DNA from: an uncultured Moraxella sp.
Lineage (GTDB): Bacteria > Pseudomonadota > Gammaproteobacteria > Pseudomonadales > Moraxellaceae
Direction: 5' to 3'
Length of the DNA stretch: 44,688 nt
Assembly: GCF_945873075.1 (NCBI RefSeq)
Contig: NZ_CAMCBS010000018.1
Span: forward strand, 1 to 44,688
In this document: positions 16,308 through 24,612 of the stretch, piece by piece
Layout of the letters: each line of letters begins with the position of its first letter
Numbering within the stretch: the first letter of the stretch is position 1
The notes under the pieces: model-generated
Database searches by the model: none
Told to the model about the DNA's origin: nothing
What the model saw: only the letters and a program-made list of their open reading frames with translations
Translations under genes and position numbers: made by a program

Positions 16308-16338
16308 AAAAAACACCCAATTTAATAAAATTGGGTGT
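16308..16338 (-). terminator. Rho-independent terminator of tRNA-Arg
   Basis: A perfect 11-bp stem (16313-16323 with 16328-16338) and a 4-nt loop. Read on the minus strand it is followed by six T. On the plus strand it could also end gloA transcripts, with a poorer tail. Confidence 0.8.
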
Positions 16339-16348
16339 CAATAAAAAA

Positions 16349-16425
16349 TGGCGCACCTAGCGGGAATCGAACCCACGACCTTCAGCTTCGGAGGCTGACA
16401 CTCTATCCAACTGAGCTATAGGTGC
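16349..16425 (-). tRNA. tRNA-Arg (anticodon CCG)
   Basis: 77 nt with encoded CCA (16349-16351). The acceptor stem GCACCTA pairs with TAGGTGC. The anticodon arm TCAGC-CTCCGAA-GCTGA puts CCG at 16389-16391 (codon CGG). The T-loop is TTCGAAT. All four arms close properly. Confidence 0.98.
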
Positions 16426-16447
16426 AAATGCGATGAATCGGTGGCAA

Positions 16448-16456
16448 ATTCTAGCA
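16448..16456 (-). promoter_or_regulatory. Extended -10 promoter of tRNA-Arg
   Basis: On the minus strand TGCTAGAAT, 22 nt before the mature 5' end. No convincing -35 box. The surrounding sequence is A/T-rich. Confidence 0.5.
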
Positions 16457-16589
16457 AGTTTTTATAAAAATTGCCATCATTTGCCCAAAATTAATCATAA
16501 AAATCGCAAAATACTGCCAATTTTTGACAAATCTTGCTAAATTTTAACAGATTTGATAAAAAACATGGCATTTTACCTGCTTTTTCCCT

Positions 16590-16595
16590 TATAAT
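16590..16595 (+). promoter_or_regulatory. -10 box upstream of the cytochrome gene
   Basis: Perfect TATAAT with only a weak candidate -35 (TGGCAT at 16566-16571, 18-nt spacer). It implies a 5' leader of about 100 nt before the start codon. Confidence 0.45.
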
Positions 16596-16702
16596 AGTAG
16601 GGAAAATTTTGTATCGTTAGAACAGGGCAACAATCACGATGTTGATGCACTGTTTGACACACCCAGAGCGATGGCTCAAGGCTATAAAACGAGATGATGA
16701 CA

Positions 16703-17332
16703 ATGAAAAAAGCGGTTATGTTATCTGTTGCTACATTGTTGGCGGTTTCAACAATGGCAACCCAAGCACAAGACAATGCTGCAAAGCCTGCCGAAGCAAC
16801 GGCGGCAGCAACCACTGAAGCAGCACCTGCGACAGACGCACAAGCACCAGCAACCGATGCTGCTGCCCCTGCTGATGCAGCAGCGACAGACGCTCAGCCT
16901 GCAGATGCAGCGGCACCTGCGCCTGCCAAGCCTGCTGAAGAAGCGCCGAAGGATTCGCCACAAGTGGCAAAATTGGTGGCGGCATATCCTAAGCTAATTG
17001 CTCGCATTGAGCCTGTTGGCAAAGTGTGTTTTGATGGCGAAGAATGTGATATCAAAATCACGGCACTACCACCTGCGGTCGAAGGTCAAGCTCGTGCTGG
17101 TGATGTCCTATACCAAGCCATCTGCTCATCATGTCATGATGCTGGTTTGATTGGCGCACCAAAAGTTGGCGACAAAGGTGCTTGGGGCCCACGCATCGGC
17201 AAAGGTAAAGAGACTCTATACAACCATGCGATCAACGGCTTTAACTCAATGCCTGCTCGTGGTGGCAGTCCAGATCTATCTGATGATGAAGTCAAAAACG
17301 CTGTTGATTATATGATTGGTCAATCAAGCTAA
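16703..17332 (+). CDS. Periplasmic c-type cytochrome (cytochrome c5-like)
   Basis: Monoheme electron-transfer protein of 209 residues. Signal peptide 1-22 (TQA cleavage site). An Ala/Pro/Asp/Glu-rich spacer (about 24-85) precedes the class I cytochrome domain. Heme motif CSSCH at 141-145 and probable axial Met M183 in NSMPARGG; the short loop and the WGPRIGKG region match c5-type cytochromes. C109 and C115 may form a disulfide. ATG 16703 was chosen because GAGATGA (16691-16697) is 5 nt upstream; 16694 and 16697 are alternatives. A hairpin terminator follows. The partner oxidase or reductase is unknown. Confidence 0.93.
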   Translation: MKKAVMLSVATLLAVSTMATQAQDNAAKPAEATAAATTEAAPATDAQAPATDAAAPADAAATDAQPADAAAPAPAKPAEEAPKDSPQVAKLVAAYPKLIARIEPVGKVCFDGEECDIKITALPPAVEGQARAGDVLYQAICSSCHDAGLIGAPKVGDKGAWGPRIGKGKETLYNHAINGFNSMPARGGSPDLSDDEVKNAVDYMIGQSS

Positions 17333-17363
17333 TTAGCTGACTGATTTTTAGACAGTGATGAAG

Positions 17364-17400
17364 AATCCTAAGCTACCTTCTTGGGTGGCTTGGGATTTTT
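17364..17400 (+). terminator. Rho-independent terminator after the cytochrome gene
   Basis: A 14-bp stem with two G-T pairs (17364-17377 with 17384-17397) and a 6-nt loop, ending in a T-run. Confidence 0.8.
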
Positions 17401-17504
17401 GTTTGCCAAAATCTTAGACAAAATCTTGGGAATGATGGCTGTTTTGCTTGAAAAATCACCCCAAGCCATCATCTAGTTAGCACAACTGATTGCTCGAGAA
17501 AATT

Positions 17505-18464
17505 ATGAATACGACCACCGAAGTCCCTGCGCTCAAAATCAGCGGACTGACCAAGACTTATAATAACGGCTTTACTGCACTCAAGGGGATTGATTTGACC
17601 GTGCCACAGGGCGGGTTTTTTGCGTTACTTGGGCCAAATGGCGCAGGCAAATCCACGACCATCGGTATCGTCAGCTCCCTATTTCGTCCGACGGCGGGTA
17701 CAGTTGAGATTTTTGGGGTGGATTTGTTCAAAGAACCTGCCAAAGCCAAAGAATTTTTGGGCGTTGTTCCCCAAGAGTTTAACTTTATGCAGTTTGAAAA
17801 TGTCCAAGATATCCTGATTAATCAAGCAGGGTATTTTGGCATCCCTGCCCGCGATGCTCGCCCCCGTGCCGAAAAACTGCTCAAGGCACTCGGTCTATGG
17901 GACAAAAAAGACACCAAAGCCCGTATGCTCTCAGGCGGTATGAAGCGCCGATTGATGATTGCTCGGGCTTTGATGCATAAGCCAAGACTGCTTATCTTGG
18001 ATGAGCCGACCGCAGGCGTGGATATTGAGCTGCGCCGTTCGATGTGGGAATTTATGGAATACATTAACCAAGAAGAGCAGACCACCATCATTTTGACCAC
18101 GCATTATCTTGAAGAAGCCGAACAGCTGTGCAAGCACATCGCCATCCTAGATAAGGGCGAGATTCGCATCAATACCGATATGAAGAGCCTGTTGGCAAGT
18201 CTTGATATTGAGAGCTTTATTTTGGATTTTGCCAAGCCGTTCGATGGTCAGATTACACTTGATAATGTCGTCAAATTCCAACAAATCGATGAATATAGCC
18301 TTGAAGTGACGCTCAAAAAAGGCGAAAGTCTAAACGATGTCTTTGCTCAGCTATCGACCCAAGGTGTGCAGATTGCCAGTATGCGTAATAAATCCAACCG
18401 CCTAGAAGAGCTGTTTATGAGCTTGGTTGAGAATAACTTGACCGAAAAACTCTCCAATGACTAA
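17505..18464 (+). CDS. ABC transporter ATP-binding protein (YadG-like)
   Basis: Nucleotide-binding subunit of an ABC-2 type exporter, 319 residues. Walker A GPNGAGKST at 43-51, signature LSGGMKRRL, Walker B LLILDEPTAGVD and the switch His in TTHYLEEAE. The C-terminal extension (about 225-319) is usual for this group. ATG 17505 is preferred to TTG 17490, although only a weak GAGAA lies upstream. The permease gene starts 21 nt later. The pair resembles E. coli YadG-YadH, whose substrate is not established. Confidence 0.94.
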   Translation: MNTTTEVPALKISGLTKTYNNGFTALKGIDLTVPQGGFFALLGPNGAGKSTTIGIVSSLFRPTAGTVEIFGVDLFKEPAKAKEFLGVVPQEFNFMQFENVQDILINQAGYFGIPARDARPRAEKLLKALGLWDKKDTKARMLSGGMKRRLMIARALMHKPRLLILDEPTAGVDIELRRSMWEFMEYINQEEQTTIILTTHYLEEAEQLCKHIAILDKGEIRINTDMKSLLASLDIESFILDFAKPFDGQITLDNVVKFQQIDEYSLEVTLKKGESLNDVFAQLSTQGVQIASMRNKSNRLEELFMSLVENNLTEKLSND

Positions 18465-18485
18465 CAATAATAACAAGAGTATCTT

Positions 18486-19259
18486 ATGAATTTTGGCAAG
18501 CAGTGGGTGGCATTCACCACCATTTTAATCAAAGAAATCAAGCGTATTTTGCGTATTTGGCCACAGACGCTATTACCGCCTGTCATCACGATGACGCTGT
18601 ATTTTGTGATTTTTGGGCAGATGATTGGCAGTCGTGTCGGTGAGATGGGTGGGGTGAGCTATATGCAGTTCATCGTACCAGGTCTGATTATGATGGCGGT
18701 GATTACCAATAGCTATTCCAATGTGGTGTCGAGCTTTTTTAGTATGAAGTTTCAAGGCAGTATCGAAGAGCTGCTGGTCTCGCCGGTGTCCAAGCATACG
18801 ATTTTGTTCGGTTATGTGGCAGGCGGTGTGTTTCGTGGGCTTGCCATTGCGCTGATTGTTACCATTGTGGCGCTGTTTTTTACCAAGCTTGGTATCACGC
18901 ATTTGGGTGTGATGCTGACGACCATTGTCGGTACATCGGTGCTGTTTAGTCTGGGCGGTCTGATTAATGCGGTGTTTGCTCGCTCGTTTGATGATATTTC
19001 CATCATTCCAAGCTTTGTACTGACGCCATTGACTTATCTTGGCGGGGTGTTTTATTCTTTGGAAAATTTGTCAGGATTTTGGCAGACTTTATCGCTACTA
19101 AACCCTATCGTCTATATGGTTAATGCCTTTCGCTATGGTATCTTGGGCTATTCTGATGTTAATGTTTGGTGGTCGTTGGTGGCGATTTTGGGCTTTTGTG
19201 TGGTGCTGTATGCGGTGTCGTATCGCTTACTTGCCAATGGCTCAAGACTGCGCCTGTAA
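18486..19259 (+). CDS. ABC-2 type transporter permease (YadH-like)
   Basis: Integral membrane subunit of 257 residues with six hydrophobic segments, including about 32-50, 60-80, 105-135, 142-165, 170-190 and 228-248. It matches the ABC2_membrane family, including the conserved region FVLTPLTYLGGVFYSL. It partners with the ATPase encoded directly upstream. Putative export function; drug, lipid or polysaccharide substrates are all possible. Confidence 0.93.
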   Translation: MNFGKQWVAFTTILIKEIKRILRIWPQTLLPPVITMTLYFVIFGQMIGSRVGEMGGVSYMQFIVPGLIMMAVITNSYSNVVSSFFSMKFQGSIEELLVSPVSKHTILFGYVAGGVFRGLAIALIVTIVALFFTKLGITHLGVMLTTIVGTSVLFSLGGLINAVFARSFDDISIIPSFVLTPLTYLGGVFYSLENLSGFWQTLSLLNPIVYMVNAFRYGILGYSDVNVWWSLVAILGFCVVLYAVSYRLLANGSRLRL

Positions 19260-19335
19260 TGATGGATAAATCAGACGGCTAATTGAGCATATTTATTATA
19301 TTTGATAACCAGTTAATAAAGATTAAGAGATAATT

Positions 19336-20178
19336 ATGAGTATTCACGGTGTACTGGGCGAGAGTACTAGCTATCCCCAAAGTTATGATAACAGTGTGCT
19401 GTTCGCCATTAGCCGTACGCTTGGGCGAGATGAGATTTTGGCGAAGTCGGGTGTATCAGCAGAGCATCTGGTGGCAGGTGTCGATGTGTGGCAGGCATTC
19501 GAGCTGTCATGGCTAAACCCACAAGGCATCTCAAAAGTCGCCATCGCTCGTATTCATATCCCTGCTGATTCGCCAAATATCGTCGAATCCAAGTCGCTCA
19601 AGCTGTACCTAAACAGTCTGAATTTCACCCAGTTTGATGATGTGGCGGCGGTCAAGCAGACCATTGAGCGTGATTTGACAGCGTGCGTGGGGGCGCAGGT
19701 CATCGTTGAGATTGGTGCGCTAGATGGTACTGATTTTGCGGTGGTCACCCCGATGGGTGAGTGTATCGATACCGTGCTAGATGGCGGTAAGATGGTCGCT
19801 GTGGTTGATGATGTGGATGCGTCGCTACTTGGTGTGGCGGTGGATGGCGTGATGCAGACCTATCAATTTCACACCAACTTACTGCGTTCAAACTGCCCTG
19901 TAACCAATCAGCCAGACTGGGGCACGCTGTCGGTATTCATCACGACTACCAAGCAGGTAGAGTATGCTAAGGTGTTGGCTTATGTGCTGAGCTTTCGTAA
20001 GCATAATGGCTTTCATGAGCAGTGTGTCGAGCAGATTTTTGCTGACCTATTGACCGTCTATGCACCGACAAGTCTGATGGTACAAGCCAACTACACTCGT
20101 CGTGGTGGGATTGACATCAATCCTGTGCGTGTGCTGAATCATCCCGTGCCAAATATCGGGCGTTTGGTGCGTCAATAA
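19336..20178 (+). CDS. queF: NADPH-dependent 7-cyano-7-deazaguanine reductase (long form)
   Basis: Reduces preQ0 to preQ1 in queuosine biosynthesis, 280 residues (the two-domain YqcD-type, versus about 150 for the short form). The nucleophile is C187 in SNCPVTNQPDWG, with D194 as the general acid. The QueF signature ESKSLKLYLNS is at 84-94, and H227-E228 helps bind the substrate. No preQ1 riboswitch-like sequence is recognisable in the 76-nt spacer upstream. Confidence 0.97.
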   Translation: MSIHGVLGESTSYPQSYDNSVLFAISRTLGRDEILAKSGVSAEHLVAGVDVWQAFELSWLNPQGISKVAIARIHIPADSPNIVESKSLKLYLNSLNFTQFDDVAAVKQTIERDLTACVGAQVIVEIGALDGTDFAVVTPMGECIDTVLDGGKMVAVVDDVDASLLGVAVDGVMQTYQFHTNLLRSNCPVTNQPDWGTLSVFITTTKQVEYAKVLAYVLSFRKHNGFHEQCVEQIFADLLTVYAPTSLMVQANYTRRGGIDINPVRVLNHPVPNIGRLVRQ

Positions 20179-20197
20179 GATATTCTTGGTTGAGCAA

Positions 20198-20204
20198 GGG
20201 GGGG
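20198..20204. repeat. Homopolymeric G7 tract
   Basis: Seven consecutive G on the plus strand, 95 nt before the start of the downstream membrane-protein gene and about 32 nt upstream of its candidate -35 box. Confidence 0.95.
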
Positions 20205-20236
20205 ATTTCTCTTTTAAATAAATCTGAATACAATCC

Positions 20237-20266
20237 TTGATTTTAATTGTAATGTTATTTTATAAT
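20237..20266 (+). promoter_or_regulatory. Candidate promoter of the hypothetical membrane-protein gene
   Basis: TTGATT (20237-20242), an 18-nt spacer and a perfect TATAAT (20261-20266) within a very AT-rich spacer. Confidence 0.55.
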
Positions 20267-20298
20267 AATATTTTCAGTGAGTTTATTGAGGTTTGAAT

Positions 20299-20994
20299 AT
20301 GCAAGGTAAGATTCTGAGAGATACTGCTAATGGCGATGGCATCATTTTTGTTGATGGTGTGCAAAAGACTTTTAGCTTGGAGAAGCATTGGAAATCTGGA
20401 GAGCCGCCTGTTATTGGTGCTGTGGTTGAGGTGCTTTTGGATGATGATGGTGATGTAAAAAGCGTCACTTTGGTTGATAATGTGGATGTTGCCAAGCAAA
20501 AAGCAGACCAGGCTTTTGCAACAGCTACACAAAATGGCAAAAATTTTCTAAATGTGGCGACTAGTGGCATGAGTAAGCCTGTAATGGGGTGTATTGCCGC
20601 TTTAATTGTATCAGCTTTTGTTTTTAAATTCTTCTCAGTTACCATTCCTTATGGTGGCACACACGGAGCCCCATTTATGGCACTTGGGGGTTTTTATGGA
20701 TTTTTATTCATTGTTGCTGTATTAGCACCTTTTGGTAAGAATTTCATTCAAGACACTAAAGGTTGGTTCTTGTACTTTATCCCATTGGCGTATATTCTTT
20801 TGATTTCAATCATGATTAAGAGCGGTGTTGCAGACTTTGCTGCTCAAACAAAGCAGCTTTCTCAATTGATGGGACAGTTTGGAATGCGAGGTTTTGAGTT
20901 GAAAATAAGCTATGGATTTGGTTTTTATATCTCTGTTTTGTTATCAGGCTACATTGCATTTGTAGGATTTAAGAATTTTAAAGCTCAAAAATAA
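20299..20994 (+). CDS. Hypothetical protein: N-terminal OB-like domain plus membrane helices
   Basis: I do not recognise the family. The protein has 231 residues. Residues about 1-60 (GKILRDTANGDGIIFVDG, then a hydrophobic-strand pattern ending VKSVTLVD) resemble a small OB/S1-like beta barrel. A short helix (about 65-90) leads to four hydrophobic segments (about 95-115, 125-148, 156-176 and 205-225). ATG 20299 has TGAGG 7 nt upstream. Codon choice and spacers are visibly more AT-rich than in neighbouring queF and proS, which suggests an acquired or fast-evolving gene. It is followed by a cluster of hairpins. Confidence 0.75.
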   Translation: MQGKILRDTANGDGIIFVDGVQKTFSLEKHWKSGEPPVIGAVVEVLLDDDGDVKSVTLVDNVDVAKQKADQAFATATQNGKNFLNVATSGMSKPVMGCIAALIVSAFVFKFFSVTIPYGGTHGAPFMALGGFYGFLFIVAVLAPFGKNFIQDTKGWFLYFIPLAYILLISIMIKSGVADFAAQTKQLSQLMGQFGMRGFELKISYGFGFYISVLLSGYIAFVGFKNFKAQK

Positions 20995-21030
20995 TCAATC
21001 AGTTCACTTATTTGATAGATTGTTTTCTCA

Positions 21031-21070
21031 CCAAACAAATAACCAGTCACACGATTGGTTATTTGTTTGG
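21031..21070. repeat. Perfect 15-bp inverted repeat
   Basis: 21031-21045 is the exact reverse complement of 21056-21070, with a 10-nt loop. Two further short hairpins follow (21069-21084 and 21092-21104). There is no proper T-run after the large stem on either strand, so it is not a textbook terminator, though it may end transcription of the gene before it. Confidence 0.85.
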
Positions 21071-21133
21071 TTGGGAAGCCAACCCAATCGGGCGTGTACC
21101 ACGCACCATAAAAAAACCAATAAATATTGTACC

Positions 21134-21180
21134 AAAAAAACACCCCAAAGGCTGGCAGTTGAGTCCAGCTTTTGGGGCGT
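21134..21180 (-). terminator. Rho-independent terminator of proS
   Basis: Stem of about 15 bp with small mismatches (21141-21155 with 21165-21179). Read on the minus strand it is followed by seven T. Confidence 0.8.
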
Positions 21181-21214
21181 GATTGATGGGGTTTTACCCA
21201 AACAGACTTAGCGA

Positions 21215-22933
21215 TTAGAATTTTGCCAAGACTTCTTCAAGGTCTAGCATGACTTTTTCGCCATTGGCACGATTGACATATTCGTATTTGCCTTCGGCAA
21301 GATTGCGCTCTGAGACGACGATACGATGCGGGATACCGATAAGCTCAAGGTCAGCAAATTTCACCCCTGGACGCTCATCACGGTCATCTAGCAGTACATT
21401 GATACCACGAGATTTGAGCGTTTGGTACAGCTCTTCGGCTTTTTGTTCGGCGACGCCGTCTTTTGATTTCATCGGTACGATAGCGACATAAAACGGTGCG
21501 ATGCTGTCAGCCTTGTCCTGTGGCTCTGCCCAGATGATACCATTGTCATCATGGTTTTGTTCGATGGCGGCGGCGATGATACGACTGACGCCAATGCCAT
21601 AACAGCCCATCATCAAGGTAACAGGTTTGCCTTCTTTGCCCAGTACTGAGCAGTTTAGGGCTTTTGAGTATTTATCACCCAATTGGAAAATGTGACCCAC
21701 TTCGATACCGCGCTTGATCGATAGCACGCCTTTGCCATCTGGTGATGGATCGCCATCGACGACATTGCGGATATCGACGACTTCGGTGATGGCAGCGTCA
21801 CGCTCCCAGTTCATGCCAGTGGTGTGCTTGTGCTCGACATTTGCGCCACTGACGAAATCAGATAGGGCAGCGGCGGCACGATCGACATAGACAGGGATGG
21901 TGAGATCCACGCTGATGTAGCCTTTGATCAGACCTGCGGCTTTGATCTCTTCTTCGGTCGCCATCGTCAGCGGTGCATGGACGGCGGCGATTTTTTCGGC
22001 TTTGATTTCGTTCAATGTGTGATCGCCACGCAGCACGAGTGCCACAAGTTTTGGTGCATCAGGGTTGTCTTCGCTATACGCACCTTTGACAATCAGGGTT
22101 TTGACCGTCTGAGTCAGTGCGATGCCCAGATGCTCTGCTACTGCTTCACAAGTTGGCATATTTGGCGTATCGACATCTTGGCGTGCTTGGCTTGGTGCTT
22201 GGCGGACATCGGTGCAGATGGCTTCGGCAAGCTCGACATTGGCAGCGTAGTCGGATTCGCTTGAGAATGCGATATCATCTTCGCCACTGTCTGCTAGCAC
22301 ATGAAACTCATGCGATGCAAAGCCACCGATAGAGCCTGTATCTGCCTGTACTGCACGGAAATTTAGCCCAAGACGGCTAAACACACGGCTATAGGCATCG
22401 TACATATCTTGATAAGTTTGGGCAAGCGATTCTTTGTCAATGTGGAAAGAATACGCATCTTTCATGGTAAATTCACGAGCGCGCATCACCCCAAAGCGTG
22501 GGCGAATCTCGTCACGGAATTTGGTCTGTACTTGATAAAAAGTAACCGGTAGCTGTTTGTAGCTCTTAAGCTCATTGCGAGCGATGTCGGTGATGACTTC
22601 TTCGTGCGTCGGGCCAAGCACAAAATCACGCTGATGACGGTCCTTAAAGCGTAAGAGCTCTGCGCCATAATCTTCCCAGCGGCCAGACTCATGCCACAGC
22701 TCACCCGGCTGAGTGACGGTCATGAGTAGCTCTTGGCTACCGATGCCATCCATCTCTTCACGCACGATACGCTCCACACGCTTAAGCACTCTTAGACCCA
22801 TCGGCATCCATACATACAGACCTGATGCAAGCTTACGAATCAGACCGGCACGCACCATCAGCTGACTTGAGACGATGTCGGCATCGTTTGGCGTTTCTTT
22901 TAATGTGGCGAATAAAAATTGACTGGCTTTCAT
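21215..22933 (-). CDS. proS: Prolyl-tRNA synthetase
   Basis: Class II aminoacyl-tRNA synthetase charging tRNA-Pro, 572 residues, bacterial type. The N-terminal catalytic part includes the [13 protein letters not shown] and [25 protein letters not shown] motifs. The editing (INS) domain lies at about 225-385. [17 protein letters not shown] is motif 3. A C-terminal anticodon-binding domain follows (from about 470). AAGG lies shortly before the ATG. It is monocistronic. Confidence 0.98.
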   Translation of the reverse strand: MKASQFLFATLKETPNDADIVSSQLMVRAGLIRKLASGLYVWMPMGLRVLKRVERIVREEMDGIGSQELLMTVTQPGELWHESGRWEDYGAELLRFKDRHQRDFVLGPTHEEVITDIARNELKSYKQLPVTFYQVQTKFRDEIRPRFGVMRAREFTMKDAYSFHIDKESLAQTYQDMYDAYSRVFSRLGLNFRAVQADTGSIGGFASHEFHVLADSGEDDIAFSSESDYAANVELAEAICTDVRQAPSQARQDVDTPNMPTCEAVAEHLGIALTQTVKTLIVKGAYSEDNPDAPKLVALVLRGDHTLNEIKAEKIAAVHAPLTMATEEEIKAAGLIKGYISVDLTIPVYVDRAAAALSDFVSGANVEHKHTTGMNWERDAAITEVVDIRNVVDGDPSPDGKGVLSIKRGIEVGHIFQLGDKYSKALNCSVLGKEGKPVTLMMGCYGIGVSRIIAAAIEQNHDDNGIIWAEPQDKADSIAPFYVAIVPMKSKDGVAEQKAEELYQTLKSRGINVLLDDRDERPGVKFADLELIGIPHRIVVSERNLAEGKYEYVNRANGEKVMLDLEEVLAKF

Positions 22934-23115
22934 GGCTAACCTTATAAAATCTAATGATAATTAGTAAATATGGTAAATAATAAAATTTACAAAAGATAAC
23001 CTGTCTATCTTACGGCAAAAAATGCCATTTATGCAACTAAATTTCCGCAATTTTTACACAATTTGTCAGGCTTTTGTGGTATTTTAATCTTAAACGATTG
23101 ATTGGGTGAATGCTG

Positions 23116-23784
23116 ATGAAAATTTCCCAAAACAGACAAGCGGGCAATGCGCTATTTTCTGTGGTGCTTGCGATGGTCTTGGTGGCAGTGCTTGCGATGG
23201 CAGGCTTTTGGCTGATGAATAAATCGGACAACTATGTCAGCACCATTACCAAAGACGGCATCGTCACCGAAATCCAGACGCTGTCACGCTTACAGACGGT
23301 CACTTATAGCGTCGATACCATCGTGACGGCGGACAAGGCAGGCACTTGGCAAAATCTGTGGCAGGATAAGCAAAAAGGGCTATTTATCATCAAAGGGCGA
23401 GTGCTGGCAGGTGTGGATTTGAGCGGTATCAGCGCCGAGATGGTGCAGCTTAGCCAAACCAAGAATGACAAGGGCGAGTCGGTGGATGTGGTGCATATCA
23501 CGCTGCCACCATCACAGGTGTTTGAAGTGTTTTTGGATGACATCGAAGTCTATGATTGGCAAACAGGGCTATTTGGCACGGTGGCGGGCGACCCCAAGCT
23601 ATTCGCCCAAGTGCAGGCTGATGCCAAAGCCGAAGTGCTCGCCAAAGCCTGTCAAGGTGATGTGCTAAATCTTGCGATGACAAGTGCCGCCGAACAAATC
23701 AAGGGCTTATTTATGCTGACAGGCAGTGTGGTTGAAGTCACGACACAAGGCACAGGGGCGTGTCAGCTTGTCGCCAAACCATGA
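23116..23784 (+). CDS. DUF4230 domain protein
   Basis: A 222-residue protein with an N-terminal membrane anchor (about residues 11-33) and an extracytoplasmic domain that fits DUF4230 (from about residue 45: IVTEIQTLSRLQTVTYSVDTIV, then VDLSGIS...ITLPPSQVF). The function of DUF4230 proteins is unknown. ATG 23116 is 6 nt from GGGTGA; 23110 is a poorer alternative. It lies between proS (divergent) and trpF, where other gammaproteobacteria often have truA or fimV next to trpF. Confidence 0.82.
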   Translation: MKISQNRQAGNALFSVVLAMVLVAVLAMAGFWLMNKSDNYVSTITKDGIVTEIQTLSRLQTVTYSVDTIVTADKAGTWQNLWQDKQKGLFIIKGRVLAGVDLSGISAEMVQLSQTKNDKGESVDVVHITLPPSQVFEVFLDDIEVYDWQTGLFGTVAGDPKLFAQVQADAKAEVLAKACQGDVLNLAMTSAAEQIKGLFMLTGSVVEVTTQGTGACQLVAKP

Positions 23785-23809
23785 GTAATCAGCCATCAAC
23801 CGTGCTAAG

Positions 23810-23839
23810 TTGAGTTGGTATTTCTAATTTATTTATAAG
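23810..23839 (+). promoter_or_regulatory. Candidate trpF promoter
   Basis: TTGAGT (23810-23815), 18-nt spacer, TATAAG (23834-23839). No leader peptide or attenuator is visible between it and trpF. Confidence 0.4.
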
Positions 23840-23858
23840 ATAAACCTAAGTAAAATTT

Positions 23859-24500
23859 ATGAAAAAAATCAAATACTGCGGGCTGACCCGTAGCGAAGAT
23901 ATCCAGCAAGCGGTGGCGCTTGGCGTGGATGCCATTGGCTTGGTCTTTTATCCGCCAAGCCCTAGAGCGGTGAGTGTCGAGCAGGCAAGTCAGCTTGTGG
24001 TGCATATTCCTGCCTTTGTTAGCACGGTTGCACTCGTGGTGAATATCAGTGATGATGAGCTTGTTAAGATTGCCAAGTCGGTGGTGTTTGATGTCATTCA
24101 GTTTCATGGTGATGAGTCGCCCGATGAGTGCAGACGACAAGCCAAGCTTATCAATAAACGCTGGATAAAGGCACTGCGTATCGATGCCACACGCCATACG
24201 CCTGCGAGCATCACATCACTGATTGCGGAGTATCAGACGGCAGGGGCAAGCTCGATTCTACTCGATGCCTATCATGCCGATAAATTTGGCGGTACGGGCG
24301 AGCGATTTGACTGGTTGCTAATTCCTGCTGATTCGCCTTTGCCGATTATTTTGGCAGGGGGGTTGACACCAGATAATGTCGCCATGACGGCAAATCTGCC
24401 CATCTATGCGCTTGATGTCAGCGGTGGCATCGAGTCTGATAAGGGTATTAAAGATGCGGATATGATGGCGGCGTTTATGCGTTATGCTTGTGGTAACTAG
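23859..24500 (+). CDS. trpF: Phosphoribosylanthranilate isomerase
   Basis: TIM-barrel enzyme of tryptophan synthesis (PRA to CdRP), 213 residues. The general base Cys is C6 in KYCGLT, where the usual Ile is Tyr. The general acid Asp lies in LLDAYHADKFGGTG, and phosphate-binding loops are in ILAGGLTPDNV and ALDVSGGIES. The TAAG upstream of the ATG is a weak ribosome site. Confidence 0.96.
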   Translation: MKKIKYCGLTRSEDIQQAVALGVDAIGLVFYPPSPRAVSVEQASQLVVHIPAFVSTVALVVNISDDELVKIAKSVVFDVIQFHGDESPDECRRQAKLINKRWIKALRIDATRHTPASITSLIAEYQTAGASSILLDAYHADKFGGTGERFDWLLIPADSPLPIILAGGLTPDNVAMTANLPIYALDVSGGIESDKGIKDADMMAAFMRYACGN

Positions 24501-24534
24501 TAGCAAATGGCATAAGAAAAAAATGTCCGATAAA

Positions 24535-24563
24535 TTGCTAAAAGTTGATTTTGTCGGTACAAT
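24535..24563 (+). promoter_or_regulatory. Candidate promoter of the SDR gene
   Basis: TTGCTA (24535-24540), 17-nt spacer, TACAAT (24558-24563), about 50 nt before the start codon. Confidence 0.5.
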
Positions 24564-24612
24564 GAACTTTGGTTTGTTAAATTTATTTTATCCAAATAAA
24601 AAGGAATAAATC

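Noticed and set aside
19260-19335. Possible preQ1 riboswitch before queF
   Set aside because: The 76-nt spacer shows no C-rich loop or A-rich tail pairing characteristic of the known preQ1 classes.
21020-21211. A 63-codon open frame in the spacer upstream of the proS terminator
   Set aside because: It runs through three hairpins and the proS terminator, has no ribosome site, and its sequence has no protein-like pattern.
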